From Candidatus Pelearchaeum sp. (GTDB lineage: Archaea; Thermoproteota; Nitrososphaeria_A; Caldarchaeales; Caldarchaeaceae), in contig WAQC01000086.1 of the NCBI GenBank assembly GCA_015520425.1, forward strand, positions 1-18,013: a stretch of 18,013 bases of DNA. Reading direction: 5' to 3'. Positions 1 through 7,256 of the stretch are shown here, piece after piece (position 1 is the stretch's first letter; each line of letters opens with the position of its first letter). The position numbers and the translations under genes are program-made. The notes below the pieces were generated by a model. The model was not told the DNA's origin. It saw only the letters and a program-made list of their open reading frames with translations, and ran no database searches.

Positions 1-1
1 C

Positions 2-685
2 TTATGGGACGCGAGACCAGAGGATGTGGAGATAGCTAATGGAGAGCTGGTGCTAAGGCCAGACCCAGAGAGGAGGATAAGGCTGGACGAGCTGGCCCAA
101 AAGCTATACCACTTCCCAGGCCAGCATAGGCTGCTGAGCGAGGAGCTTCTCCGCGAGGGCGTGGTGCCGCTTGACGTAACGGTATCGTGGTTCAGCCCAA
201 TAACATCAAGAGACCCGACAGCAACCTACACTACAGTATCATGCTCCGCAGACATAGCGGTGGTTGAGGTTGATGCAGAGACGGGCGAGGTTAAGATTCT
301 CAAATACGTAACAGTGCATGACGCTGGGCGCGTGATAAACCATCAGATTGTTGAGGGCCAGGTCGTGGGGGGCGTTGCGCAGGGTATTGGAGGAGCGCTC
401 TATGAGGAGCTAATCTACAACGAGGACGGACTGCTGACAACCGCTAGTTTCGCAGACTACCTAATGCCCAGTGCGCTTGAAATGCCAAGCGTGGAGATGA
501 GCCATGTGGAGACACCATCACCATTCACGGAGCTAGGCTCCAAGGGCATGTCAGAAGGCCCAGCATACTCCAGCACCGCCGCTATAGCCAACGCTGTAGA
601 AGACGCCCTAACACCCTTCGGTGTTGCTGTGGAGGAGATACCGCTAACGCCTGAGAGAGTAAGACGCCTCATCAGACGCGGCTGA
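2..685 (+). CDS. Molybdenum hydroxylase large subunit, C-terminal part (CoxL/aldehyde oxidase/xanthine dehydrogenase family), 5'-truncated
   Basis: The frame is open to the left window edge (it reads LWDARPEDVEIANGEL from base 2), so this is the last ~227 residues of a protein normally near 750-800 residues; the GTG at base 26 is not a real start. The segment GQVVGGVAQGIGGALYEE matches the conserved stretch that contacts the molybdopterin cytosine dinucleotide cofactor, and GSKGMSEG (glutamate codon at 554-556) matches the site of the catalytic glutamate of this family (GxKGxGE in relatives). These enzymes hydroxylate aldehydes, purines or other carbonyl compounds, or oxidise CO, with partner FeS and FAD subunits. 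Those partners are not visible here and would lie upstream. The CoxL active-site loop carrying cysteine would also be upstream, so CO dehydrogenase versus aldehyde or xanthine dehydrogenase cannot be decided. Family assignment is firm, substrate unknown. Confidence 0.9.
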   Translation, partial: LWDARPEDVEIANGELVLRPDPERRIRLDELAQKLYHFPGQHRLLSEELLREGVVPLDVTVSWFSPITSRDPTATYTTVSCSADIAVVEVDAETGEVKILKYVTVHDAGRVINHQIVEGQVVGGVAQGIGGALYEELIYNEDGLLTTASFADYLMPSALEMPSVEMSHVETPSPFTELGSKGMSEGPAYSSTAAIANAVEDALTPFGVAVEEIPLTPERVRRLIRRG

Positions 686-686
686 A

Positions 687-699
687 ACTCTTATTAGTA
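687..699 (+). promoter_or_regulatory. Putative TATA box of the luciferase-like oxidoreductase gene
   Basis: An AT-rich element (CTCTTATTAGTAT) lies immediately after the preceding stop codon, centred about 26 nt before the ATG at 720. At the usual archaeal TATA-to-start distance transcription would begin at or beside the ATG, giving a leaderless mRNA. No Shine-Dalgarno motif is present between it and the ATG. Confidence 0.5.
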
Positions 700-719
700 T
701 AGAAAAACCACGCCAACAC

Positions 720-1703
720 ATGAAGTTTGGTATAGTTCTGCCGACATTCTGCGGCGGCGTGCGCGGCGATGAGGTGCCAGACACAGGCGAGCTGGTTAAG
801 TTCGCACAAAAGGCTGAGGAGCTGGGCTTTGACTCCCTATGGGTTATAGAGCACCTGCTAGTAGCTAACCCCATATACAGGTGCACGTGGTTTGACCCGC
901 TCATATCCCTCGCCTCCGTTGCCGCGAGCACTGAGAAAATTAAGCTGGGCACGGCTATACTTGTTCTCCCTCTCAGAACTCCAGCGGTACTCGCCAAGGA
1001 GGTGGCCACGCTTGACGTGGTCTCCAAGGGGCGTGTAATCCTAGGCGTGGGCAACGGCTGGTGGGAGAAGGAGTTTGAAGCAAGCGGCGTCCCATACAAC
1101 CAGAGAGGAGCACGCTCAGACGAGTACATAGACATACTAAGGAAGCTATGGACTGAGAGGAACGTCTCGTTTAAGGGTAGGTTCTACCAGTTTGAGGATA
1201 TTACAATTGAGCCTCGGCCTGTCCAGAAGCCCCATCCACCAATCTGGATAGCTGGCGGAAGCGCGGCGGGGAAGGCTGAGGATGTCTATAAAGTCAAGGC
1301 AGACAGGGTTCTAAAGAGAATAGGAACAAAGGGCGACGGCTGGATAGCACGCGCGGTAACCCTGCCTGAGCTTATTAAGAGCGACTGGGAGAAGATACGG
1401 ACATACGCCAAAGAGGCTGGGAGAAACCCAGACAACATAACATTTGCCCACCTCAACTTCATACACATGACAGACGAGAGCGACACAAACTACGAATCCG
1501 CGCGCAAAGCATTCTCACTAATCTCAAACCTCCCATTTGACAACATCCTCAACGAGTATATAGTCGGGCCTAGGAGGAAGGTCTTGGAGAGGATAGAAAA
1601 GCTGGCTGAGCTGGGGCTTCAATACATGATAGTCTGGCCCACTGGCTTTGACTATAAGCTCATGGACTTCCTAGCGCGCGAGGTTATGCCAAGCTACGCC
1701 TGA
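720..1703 (+). CDS. LLM-class (luciferase-like) flavin/F420-dependent oxidoreductase
   Basis: A 327-residue TIM-barrel protein of the bacterial luciferase-like family. The N-terminus MKFGIVLPTF, the segment AEELGFDSLWVIEHL (about 32-46), KIKLGTAILVLPLRTP (about 79-94), GRVILGVGNGWWEKEFEASG (about 104-123) and RPVQKPHPPIWIAGGS (about 165-180) are typical of the archaeal and actinobacterial members annotated as F420-dependent. Such enzymes move hydride between F420H2 or FMNH2 and an organic substrate; the substrate here is unknown. Between IAGGS and GDGWI there is a lysine-rich insertion of some 25 residues where many relatives have a short loop. Length fits the family. It follows the Mo hydroxylase by 34 bp but seems to have its own promoter, so co-regulation is uncertain. 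F420 versus FMN use is inferred only from family resemblance. Confidence 0.85.
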   Translation: MKFGIVLPTFCGGVRGDEVPDTGELVKFAQKAEELGFDSLWVIEHLLVANPIYRCTWFDPLISLASVAASTEKIKLGTAILVLPLRTPAVLAKEVATLDVVSKGRVILGVGNGWWEKEFEASGVPYNQRGARSDEYIDILRKLWTERNVSFKGRFYQFEDITIEPRPVQKPHPPIWIAGGSAAGKAEDVYKVKADRVLKRIGTKGDGWIARAVTLPELIKSDWEKIRTYAKEAGRNPDNITFAHLNFIHMTDESDTNYESARKAFSLISNLPFDNILNEYIVGPRRKVLERIEKLAELGLQYMIVWPTGFDYKLMDFLAREVMPSYA

Positions 1704-1709
1704 TTTTTT
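1704..1709 (+). terminator. Oligo-T tract, likely archaeal terminator
   Basis: A TTTTTT run (after the A of TGA) begins directly behind the stop codon of the oxidoreductase gene. Archaeal RNA polymerases commonly terminate at such T-tracts without a hairpin, and none is visible here. The following 85 bp are AT-rich and carry the promoter of the next unit. Confidence 0.45.
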
Positions 1710-1756
1710 CATCCAAACATTTTCGGGTATTCAATTACGTTTAATTACATTGACCA

Positions 1757-1768
1757 AAGTATAAAGCC
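1757..1768 (+). promoter_or_regulatory. Putative TATA box of the lut-like operon
   Basis: AGTATAAAGCC is a good archaeal TATA element, centred about 32 nt before the LutC ATG, predicting a start of transcription around 1788-1790 and a leader of only a few bases. A second AT-rich candidate (TTTAATTACA, about 1739-1748) lies further upstream and would place initiation near 1771, at another ATG. Confidence 0.5.
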
Positions 1769-1794
1769 TACATGAAGAAGTGTAAGGTTCGCTG

Positions 1795-2355
1795 ATGAAA
1801 GAGCTAGAGAGTATTATACAGTTATTTAAGGACAGGTTTGAACAGCAGGCTGGGCGGGTTTATGAAGCGGAGACGCTGGATGAGGCTGTCTCAAAACTAT
1901 CCAGCATCCTTCTAGAGCAGAACGTAAAGCGTGTCGCTGTAGCTGGGATGAACGAGCAGGTTAGAGAGAGGATTAAGGAGAGCCTAGCCAGCGTTGGTAT
2001 GAAGGTTATAGAACCACGCGATGGGAACGCCCACGAAATCATAAACTCCGCCGAGGCTGGGGTAACATTAGCCAGCTTCGCCGTGGCAGACATAGGAGCA
2101 ATAGCAGAGATAACCAACGACGACGCAGATAGGCTGGTCTCATCGCTGCCAGGAATACACGCCTGCCTACTACAACGCCAAAACATCATAGATACTTTTG
2201 AAAACTCTGCACAGCTCATAAGAAATGCGCTAAGCTCAAGCCAGAGCTGCGTCGTCTCCCTAATCGGAGGCCCAAGCAGGACGGGAGATATAGAGCTCAA
2301 GCTGGTGCTGGGAGTTCACGGCCCCCACCAGGTTCATGTAATAATCTTCGGCTAG
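1795..2355 (+). CDS. lutC: LutC-like LUD-domain protein
   Basis: A 186-residue LUD (lactate utilisation) domain protein. The C-terminal signature GPSRTGDIELKLVLGVHGPH (about 159-178) is the family hallmark, and GVTLASFAVADIGAIAEITN fits the segment of LutC proteins that precedes it. In bacteria LutC acts with LutA and LutB in cytoplasmic oxidation of L-lactate to pyruvate; its own biochemical role is poorly defined. Here it is the first gene of a two-gene unit, followed after 13 bp by the LutB-LutA fusion whose ribosome site overlaps the end of this gene, so the two are surely co-translated. The ATG at 1795 is preceded by a TATA box but by no clear Shine-Dalgarno site. The gene symbol is by homology of family only; the electron donor in this archaeon could be lactate, glycolate or another 2-hydroxyacid. 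Confidence 0.85.
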   Translation: MKELESIIQLFKDRFEQQAGRVYEAETLDEAVSKLSSILLEQNVKRVAVAGMNEQVRERIKESLASVGMKVIEPRDGNAHEIINSAEAGVTLASFAVADIGAIAEITNDDADRLVSSLPGIHACLLQRQNIIDTFENSAQLIRNALSSSQSCVVSLIGGPSRTGDIELKLVLGVHGPHQVHVIIFG

Positions 2356-2362
2356 GGAGGTG
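2356..2362 (+). promoter_or_regulatory. Strong ribosome binding site GGAGGTG
   Basis: GGAGGTG is complementary to the archaeal 16S rRNA 3' end and overlaps the last base region of the lutC stop codon. It lies 6 nt before the ATG at 2369, and it covers the upstream in-frame GTG at 2360, which is therefore unlikely to be the start. This decides the ATG as start of the fusion gene. Confidence 0.8.
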
Positions 2363-2368
2363 GTGTTG

Positions 2369-4492
2369 ATGGGGCTGGAGACATACGAGCCCTTGATTAA
2401 GCAGCTCAAGAATATGCTGGGCCAGAAAGAGAGGGCAGCCGCCCTTTATGCGGCGATGAAGCGCGGGCGCGACGGAAGAGCTAGAACCATGCAAGAGTTC
2501 GCGGACTTTAATGAGTATCGTCATGGGATAAGGAAGATAAAAGAGAGGAGCATAGACAATCTTGATAAGCTCTTAGAGCGGTTCATGGAGGAAGCGCAGA
2601 AACGCGGAGCACATGTCTATGTGGCTAGAGATGGCCCAGACGCGATAAGCTACATAATGAACATACTAAAGCAGAAGCAAGCTAGGCTGATAATCAAGTC
2701 AAAATCACTAACAAGCGAGGAGATTGAGTTTAACGAGCCGTTTGAGAAGGCGGGATACGAGGTTTATGAGACCGACTTAGGAGAGTGGATAATGCAGGTT
2801 GCGCGCGAGAAGCCATTCCACCTAGTCTTTCCAGCGGTGCATAAGACCACGCCTGAGGTTGCGGAGCTCTTCTCCCGCGCATACCAGAAGGCTATAGAAG
2901 GCGATATTAGCGCGATAATGAAGTTTGTCAGGGAGACTCTTAGAAGAATCTTCCTGTCAGCCGATGTGGGAGTATCAGGAGCTAACGTGGCGATAGCGGA
3001 GAACGGCGCTATAGTCCTGGAGACAAACGAGGGTAATGGGAGGCTGGTAACGAGCATACCGAAGATACACATCGTCCTAATGGGCATGGAGAAAATCGTT
3101 GAACGGGTTGAGGACGCCATACCACTAATCCGCGGCCACGCGGTAAGCGCAACAGGCCAGAGAACAACAACCTACGTCTCCATAATTGCTGGCCGCTCAC
3201 CACTGGCTGGAGACGACGGCCGCGAGATGCATATCGTAATACTGGATAACGGCAGGTCTAGGATGCGTGAAGATAGTTGGTTTAGGGAGGCTCTATACTG
3301 CATCCGCTGCGGCGCCTGCATGAACATCTGCGCACCATACAGCGTGTCAGGCGGCCATGTCTTCGGCTACATCTACCCAGGCCCAATCGGAATACCATGG
3401 ACAGCTAACGTCCACGGCCTAGATAAGGCCAAGTTCGCGCACCTCTGCATATCATGCGGCCTATGCAAGGAGATATGCCCAGCAGAGATAGACATACCGA
3501 TGATGATAGCCCGCGTGAAGGAGCTGGACGTGGAGAAGCATGGCCAGCTAAAAGTGAATAGAATACTGGAAAGCTACGAGAGTTACGCTCCCATACTAAG
3601 CAGTATAGCTCCACTTTGGAACTGGTTAATGAGGCGTGGCCTAGTACGTGCCTTGATGGAGAAGCTGACAGGAATAGACCGCAACAGGCCGCTTCCAGAG
3701 TTCAAGAGAAACACGTTTATGAAGTGGTATAGGCGGAACGCTGATAGGCTAAGGGCTGGAGGCTCAGGTAAGAAGGTCGCGCTCTTCGTTGATTTCTTCG
3801 CCAACTATATTGAGCCGCAACTAGCCATAACGCTTGTTGAAGCTCTGGCTAGGGCTGGTGTTGAGGTTGTGGTTCCAGAGCAGAAGACAAGCGGATACCC
3901 ATACATACTCTATGGAGACTTGAAAGAAGCTGAGAAAGTAGCCCGCTATAATGTGGAAAAGCTATACCCATACGTGAAGGATGGCTACGACATAATATCA
4001 ATAGAGCCCACAGCCACGTACTCGTTAAGAGAATCATATCCTAAGCTCCTCAACAATAGCGAAGAATCCCTAGCTATTGCGTCTAAGACTTATGAAGCCC
4101 TAGAGTATCTATGGATGCTCGTTCAGCAGGGTAAGATAGCTGTTGAGAAGACTCTCTCGGGCCGCGCGGGCTTCCACATACCATGCCATGAACGTGGATT
4201 ATCCTATGGAAAATACGCAATAGCTCTACTGAGAGAGGCAGGCCTAGATGTGGAGATACGCGAAACAGGCATGTGCTGCGGAATGGCTGGAACATTCGGC
4301 CTAAAGAAAGGAACACTTGGGATAGAGCTCTCACTAGCCATAGGGGAGCAGCTATTCAAACAGTTCAAAGACAATAACCTGGACTTCATAGTTACGGAGA
4401 GCAGTGTCTGCAAGATACAGTTGGAGCAGGGAACTGGGCTACAGGTCTTCCATCCACTCAAGCTGCTTGGAGACGCTCTAAGGGTTGCTTAA
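2369..4492 (+). CDS. LutB-LutA fusion: LUD domain, two 4Fe-4S clusters and CCG domains (lactate/2-hydroxyacid oxidation)
   Basis: A 707-residue iron-sulfur protein. Residues ~60-300 form a LUD domain (KSKSLTSEEIEFNEP, YETDLGEWIMQ, AVHKTTPEVAELF). Two ferredoxin-type clusters follow: CxxCxxCxxxC from C311 (CIRCGACMNIC) and from C360 (CISCGLCKEICP), with GYIYPGPIG between them as in LutB. The C-terminal ~230 residues resemble LutA/GlpC: a first CCG-type repeat in which the motif is replaced by T507-S508-G509, and an intact second repeat with PCHERGL (C606) and GMCCGMAG (C636-C637). In bacteria LutA and LutB are separate proteins; here both functions appear in one chain. The role is probably electron transfer from a 2-hydroxyacid oxidase reaction, in the cytoplasm or at the inner membrane face. 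The start is fixed by the strong ribosome site; other in-frame GTG/TTG codons lie just upstream. The gene ends 1 nt from the convergent permease gene. Confidence 0.85.
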   Translation: MGLETYEPLIKQLKNMLGQKERAAALYAAMKRGRDGRARTMQEFADFNEYRHGIRKIKERSIDNLDKLLERFMEEAQKRGAHVYVARDGPDAISYIMNILKQKQARLIIKSKSLTSEEIEFNEPFEKAGYEVYETDLGEWIMQVAREKPFHLVFPAVHKTTPEVAELFSRAYQKAIEGDISAIMKFVRETLRRIFLSADVGVSGANVAIAENGAIVLETNEGNGRLVTSIPKIHIVLMGMEKIVERVEDAIPLIRGHAVSATGQRTTTYVSIIAGRSPLAGDDGREMHIVILDNGRSRMREDSWFREALYCIRCGACMNICAPYSVSGGHVFGYIYPGPIGIPWTANVHGLDKAKFAHLCISCGLCKEICPAEIDIPMMIARVKELDVEKHGQLKVNRILESYESYAPILSSIAPLWNWLMRRGLVRALMEKLTGIDRNRPLPEFKRNTFMKWYRRNADRLRAGGSGKKVALFVDFFANYIEPQLAITLVEALARAGVEVVVPEQKTSGYPYILYGDLKEAEKVARYNVEKLYPYVKDGYDIISIEPTATYSLRESYPKLLNNSEESLAIASKTYEALEYLWMLVQQGKIAVEKTLSGRAGFHIPCHERGLSYGKYAIALLREAGLDVEIRETGMCCGMAGTFGLKKGTLGIELSLAIGEQLFKQFKDNNLDFIVTESSVCKIQLEQGTGLQVFHPLKLLGDALRVA

Positions 4493-4493
4493 T

Positions 4494-5792
4494 CTACTCG
4501 TGTCTAAGGGCGTGGACTGGGTCTGTCTTCGCAGCTCTCCACGCTGGGTAGATGCCGCTCACTGCTCCGACTGCTGCCCCCACACCAACAGCTATTGGTA
4601 TCCAGTCAAGGACGATGACGAAAGGAGCGTTTAGGGCTGCGAAAGGCCCCAGCCTGATGAAAACCAAGCCCAGAATCATGCCGAAGGCTACGCCGAGCAG
4701 AGCGCCTACGACGCCGATAAGAACCGACTCAACCAGAAAAAGTTGTAGAATAACACTCCTCCTAGCTCCTAGTGCGCGTAGAACACCAATCTCGCGAGTC
4801 CTCTCAGTAACGTTAACCAGCATGATGTTGGAAATGCCGATGGAGCCGACCAGCAGGGATATAGAGCCTATCATGGTAACGAAGTTGGCGAACATGTCTA
4901 TCTGCTCCCTCACGAAGTTTGTCAAGTCTTCCAGCGATATGATTACAAACTCAAGTTTAGGCGCGTCCCTCTTGAGGAAACGAACAGCATCGGACCTATC
5001 GTTAAGATACTCTAGAACCGCGTCCTTCACCTGTCCTATCTGGCTGACAGAGTTGACCCGAACCTCTATGACGTGATAGACCATATCCACGCCCCTCCCT
5101 GGAACCTGTCGTTTAATGTCATAGTTCCCATCAATGTTCAGTAGTATAACGCTGCTGAGCATAGGTAGGTCTTTGAGTATCCCGACAACCGTATAGCGGC
5201 GGGTCTCCGAGCCGTCTTCGGAGACTATTTTAAGCTCAATTCTCCGCCTTAAAGCGGATTCAACATTATCCGCGCTCCGTAGTTCTTCTGCTATCTCCTT
5301 GGCTAGGTCATATCCTATGACGGCCTCGTTCTCGTTTTTGAAAACTCTACCCCACTTTATCCTATCCTGGGGTAGATAGCCAGGCGGGACCGCGAATACC
5401 CTTATGTTTCTTACGTCCATTCCTATTGCTTCTCCCCTGAACTTAACCCCCTCTATGGGGTCTGTGTATAACACCCCGATTGGATATACTTCCCTAACTC
5501 CAGCTATGCTGCGTATGGCTTCAACATCGCGCTCCGTAAATGTGGGGAAGTCTGCCCCGTATATCCCGCCTTCAAACCCGCGCCTAACCTTCCCAACCTG
5601 CACAGTAAAAGCGTCTGGCAGGAACATCTGGGAGAACCTGTTGATATACGCCTCCTGAAATCCAGCGGCCATCGTAACCACAGCTATGACAGACGCCACG
5701 CCGATTATAACACCAAGAGTCGTGAGAACAGACCTGAGCTTATGCGAGGTTATGTTAGTCCATGAAATTCTCACTATATCCCTAATTTCCAA
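4494..5792 (-). CDS. ABC transporter permease, FtsX/MacB type
   Basis: A 432-residue membrane protein with the layout of MacB/LolC-like permeases: a cytoplasmic N-terminus (DIVRISWTNITSHKLRSVLT), a first membrane segment at ~20-43 with the typical TTLGVIIGVASVI, a large extracytoplasmic domain (~45-295), and three C-terminal helices (~301-325, ~347-381, ~390-417) containing NIMLVNVTERTREIGVLRAL and ending PAWRAAKTDPVHALRHE, all hallmarks of the FtsX domain. Such proteins work with an ATPase subunit, often as mechanotransmission systems or for release/export of lipoproteins, peptides or drugs. No ATPase gene is within the window. The start is TTG at 5792, supported by a GGAGGTG ribosome site 7 nt upstream. 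It lies 69 bp downstream of the MFS gene on the same strand and is probably co-transcribed. Substrate unknown. Confidence 0.88.
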   Translation of the reverse strand: MEIRDIVRISWTNITSHKLRSVLTTLGVIIGVASVIAVVTMAAGFQEAYINRFSQMFLPDAFTVQVGKVRRGFEGGIYGADFPTFTERDVEAIRSIAGVREVYPIGVLYTDPIEGVKFRGEAIGMDVRNIRVFAVPPGYLPQDRIKWGRVFKNENEAVIGYDLAKEIAEELRSADNVESALRRRIELKIVSEDGSETRRYTVVGILKDLPMLSSVILLNIDGNYDIKRQVPGRGVDMVYHVIEVRVNSVSQIGQVKDAVLEYLNDRSDAVRFLKRDAPKLEFVIISLEDLTNFVREQIDMFANFVTMIGSISLLVGSIGISNIMLVNVTERTREIGVLRALGARRSVILQLFLVESVLIGVVGALLGVAFGMILGLVFIRLGPFAALNAPFVIVLDWIPIAVGVGAAVGAVSGIYPAWRAAKTDPVHALRHE

Positions 5793-5799
5793 GCTATAA

Positions 5800-5806
5800 C
5801 ACCTCC
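5800..5806 (-). promoter_or_regulatory. Strong ribosome binding site GGAGGTG before a TTG start
   Basis: On the minus strand GGAGGTG is followed after 7 nt by the TTG at 5792, and no ATG lies at suitable distance. It supports the non-ATG start and suggests the permease is an operon-internal gene following the MFS gene. Confidence 0.75.
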
Positions 5807-5861
5807 AAAGAGTCTGAGACCATCAAGCAAACATGAGCCGCCACTCCTCTTAACATATACC

Positions 5862-7061
5862 TCACTTCTCTTCCCTTCTAGATTTTCTATTCATTGCATG
5901 TATAGCAAGTGGTAGTGTTGCTGCTGTTAAAACCGCCCCCGCTATGCCTGGAGCGCCTGTTCCAAGCTGTTGGAAGACGACGCCGCCTATTGTTGGGCCT
6001 ACGATCCTCGTCAAACTACCTATGGAGGTGCTTATTCCCATGACCTCCCCAACTTCATCGCGGCCGACGACCTTGCTTAAAGCGCTGCTGATGACCGTGT
6101 TGAGTATCCCCGCAGACATAGCCATAGGCGCTAAGACGGCCAGTAGTATGAGCAGGTTGTTGGTGAGCGCCCAGCCTAGTAGCGCTAGGGTTATCATCGT
6201 GAGGCCAGCAACGATTAGCTGCCACTCGCTAAAACGGGATGTGAGCTTACCTATCAGAACGCCCTGAACAAACACCACTATAAGCCCAATATAGACGAGC
6301 AGGTAGCTTGTGAGTTGCGCATCTAGGCCGAAACGGTGCTCTGCATAAAGTATGAACATGGCCTCAAACATCGTGAATGCGAGTAGGTAGAGTAGCCTTA
6401 TCTGGAGTAGCCTCCCCACCATCGGGTGTTTGAGTAGGTCTTTCAGGGGGGAGATGCCGAGAAGCGGTCTGCTGGTTGGTGCGCGTCTCTCTATGCCTGA
6501 GGGCTCGCGGAGCCATGCAGCTACCATTAAGAGATTCACAAGCTCTAGGGCTGCGGCGGCGTAGAAGGGTGTAGTAAATCCATAGACGCTGAGCGTCCCG
6601 CCTATCGCTGGGCCTAGTATAAATCCCAAGCCAAACGACGCACCTATCAAACCCATACCACGCGCTCGGTCCCTAGTATCTGTCGTGTCTGCTATGTACG
6701 CCTGCGCTACCGATAAGTTGCCGCCAGCTATGCCTGCAATAATACGGCTAAGAAAGACAATCCAGAGGGATGTGGCGAGCCCTAGGAAGATATACCCCAG
6801 GAAGCCTAAAACTATGCTGAACATGATGACAGGCTTCCTCCCATACCTGTCTGAGAACCTGCCTAGGAATGGCGCTCCAACGAGCTGGGCAGCTGAGTAT
6901 GAGGCTATCAGCAACCCCACCAACGTGGGGTCTGCGCCGAAGGCCTCGGCATAGTAGGGTAGGACTGGTATTATTATGCCGAAGCCCAGCATGTCTATAA
7001 ACACGACTAGAAATATAGCGGCCAGGCCTTTGTTCCTAGAAAACAATCCACTACCACGCAT
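5862..7061 (-). CDS. Major facilitator superfamily exporter (DHA1/TetA-like, 12 TM)
   Basis: A 399-residue hydrophobic protein with about twelve predicted membrane segments. The N-terminus VVFIDMLGFGIIIPVLPYY is typical of DHA1/TetA drug:H+ antiporters; motif A appears as GRFSDRYGRK at residues 67-76 in the TM2-TM3 loop, SRIIAGIAGGNLSVAQAYIA fits TM4, and GASFGLGFILGPAIGG is the antiporter motif C region of TM5. These features indicate proton-coupled export of small molecules, though substrates in archaea are rarely known. It heads a minus-strand unit with the FtsX-type permease 69 bp downstream, so the pair may form an export or detoxification unit. The ATG at 7061 is the natural start. A 7-bp inverted repeat with 5-bp spacer sits 31-49 bp upstream and could be an operator. 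Confidence 0.85.
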   Translation of the reverse strand: MRGSGLFSRNKGLAAIFLVVFIDMLGFGIIIPVLPYYAEAFGADPTLVGLLIASYSAAQLVGAPFLGRFSDRYGRKPVIMFSIVLGFLGYIFLGLATSLWIVFLSRIIAGIAGGNLSVAQAYIADTTDTRDRARGMGLIGASFGLGFILGPAIGGTLSVYGFTTPFYAAAALELVNLLMVAAWLREPSGIERRAPTSRPLLGISPLKDLLKHPMVGRLLQIRLLYLLAFTMFEAMFILYAEHRFGLDAQLTSYLLVYIGLIVVFVQGVLIGKLTSRFSEWQLIVAGLTMITLALLGWALTNNLLILLAVLAPMAMSAGILNTVISSALSKVVGRDEVGEVMGISTSIGSLTRIVGPTIGGVVFQQLGTGAPGIAGAVLTAATLPLAIHAMNRKSRREEK

Positions 7062-7091
7062 CTATCACAGCGCCTTCTATACAACCAGGCC

Positions 7092-7110
7092 ACAAATAGG
7101 TGGTATTTGT
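7092..7110. repeat. Short perfect inverted repeat (ACAAATA-5-TATTTGT), possible operator
   Basis: Two perfectly complementary 7-bp arms are separated by GGTGG. The site lies 31-49 bp upstream of the MFS start, where an archaeal TFB/TBP or repressor site would be expected, so it could be a binding site for a dimeric regulator. Chance occurrence in AT-rich DNA is possible. Confidence 0.35.
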
Positions 7111-7224
7111 ATTCAGTGAGCAGAATGAAGAAAAGTAACACACTTCAACATCCTTATCAAATATCAAATAGGCTATCCTACTTCCACATCAAGTACGTCT
7201 GACGACAAAATTATACGCGAAACA

Positions 7225-7235
7225 CTATATATAGA
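7225..7235 (+). promoter_or_regulatory. TATA box of the disulfide oxidoreductase gene
   Basis: CTATATATAG is a near-ideal archaeal TATA box, preceded by purine-rich GCGAAAC that could serve as a BRE. Its centre is 27 nt before the ATG at 7257, predicting a leaderless transcript. Confidence 0.65.
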
Positions 7236-7256
7236 GACTTACACGATAAATAAACT

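Larger units (their letters stand above)
7062..7256. other. Divergent intergenic region between MFS exporter and disulfide oxidoreductase
   Basis: This 195-bp AT-rich stretch separates two divergent genes. It contains the clear TATA box of the plus-strand gene at its right end, the inverted repeat at 7092-7110, and a tandem 7-bp repeat (TATCAAA twice, 7155-7168). I see no convincing TATA box for the minus-strand MFS gene at the expected place, no tRNA-like fold, and no reading frame of note. Confidence 0.6.

Noticed and set aside
644..1135. 163-residue minus-strand open frame opposite the luciferase-like gene
   Set aside because: Covers two real plus-strand genes and their promoter; composition is atypical for a protein.
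4552..5076. 174-residue plus-strand open frame opposite the permease gene
   Set aside because: It lies wholly inside the well-supported FtsX-type permease on the other strand, has a serine/threonine/proline-rich, low-quality composition and matches no fold; it is a codon-bias shadow.
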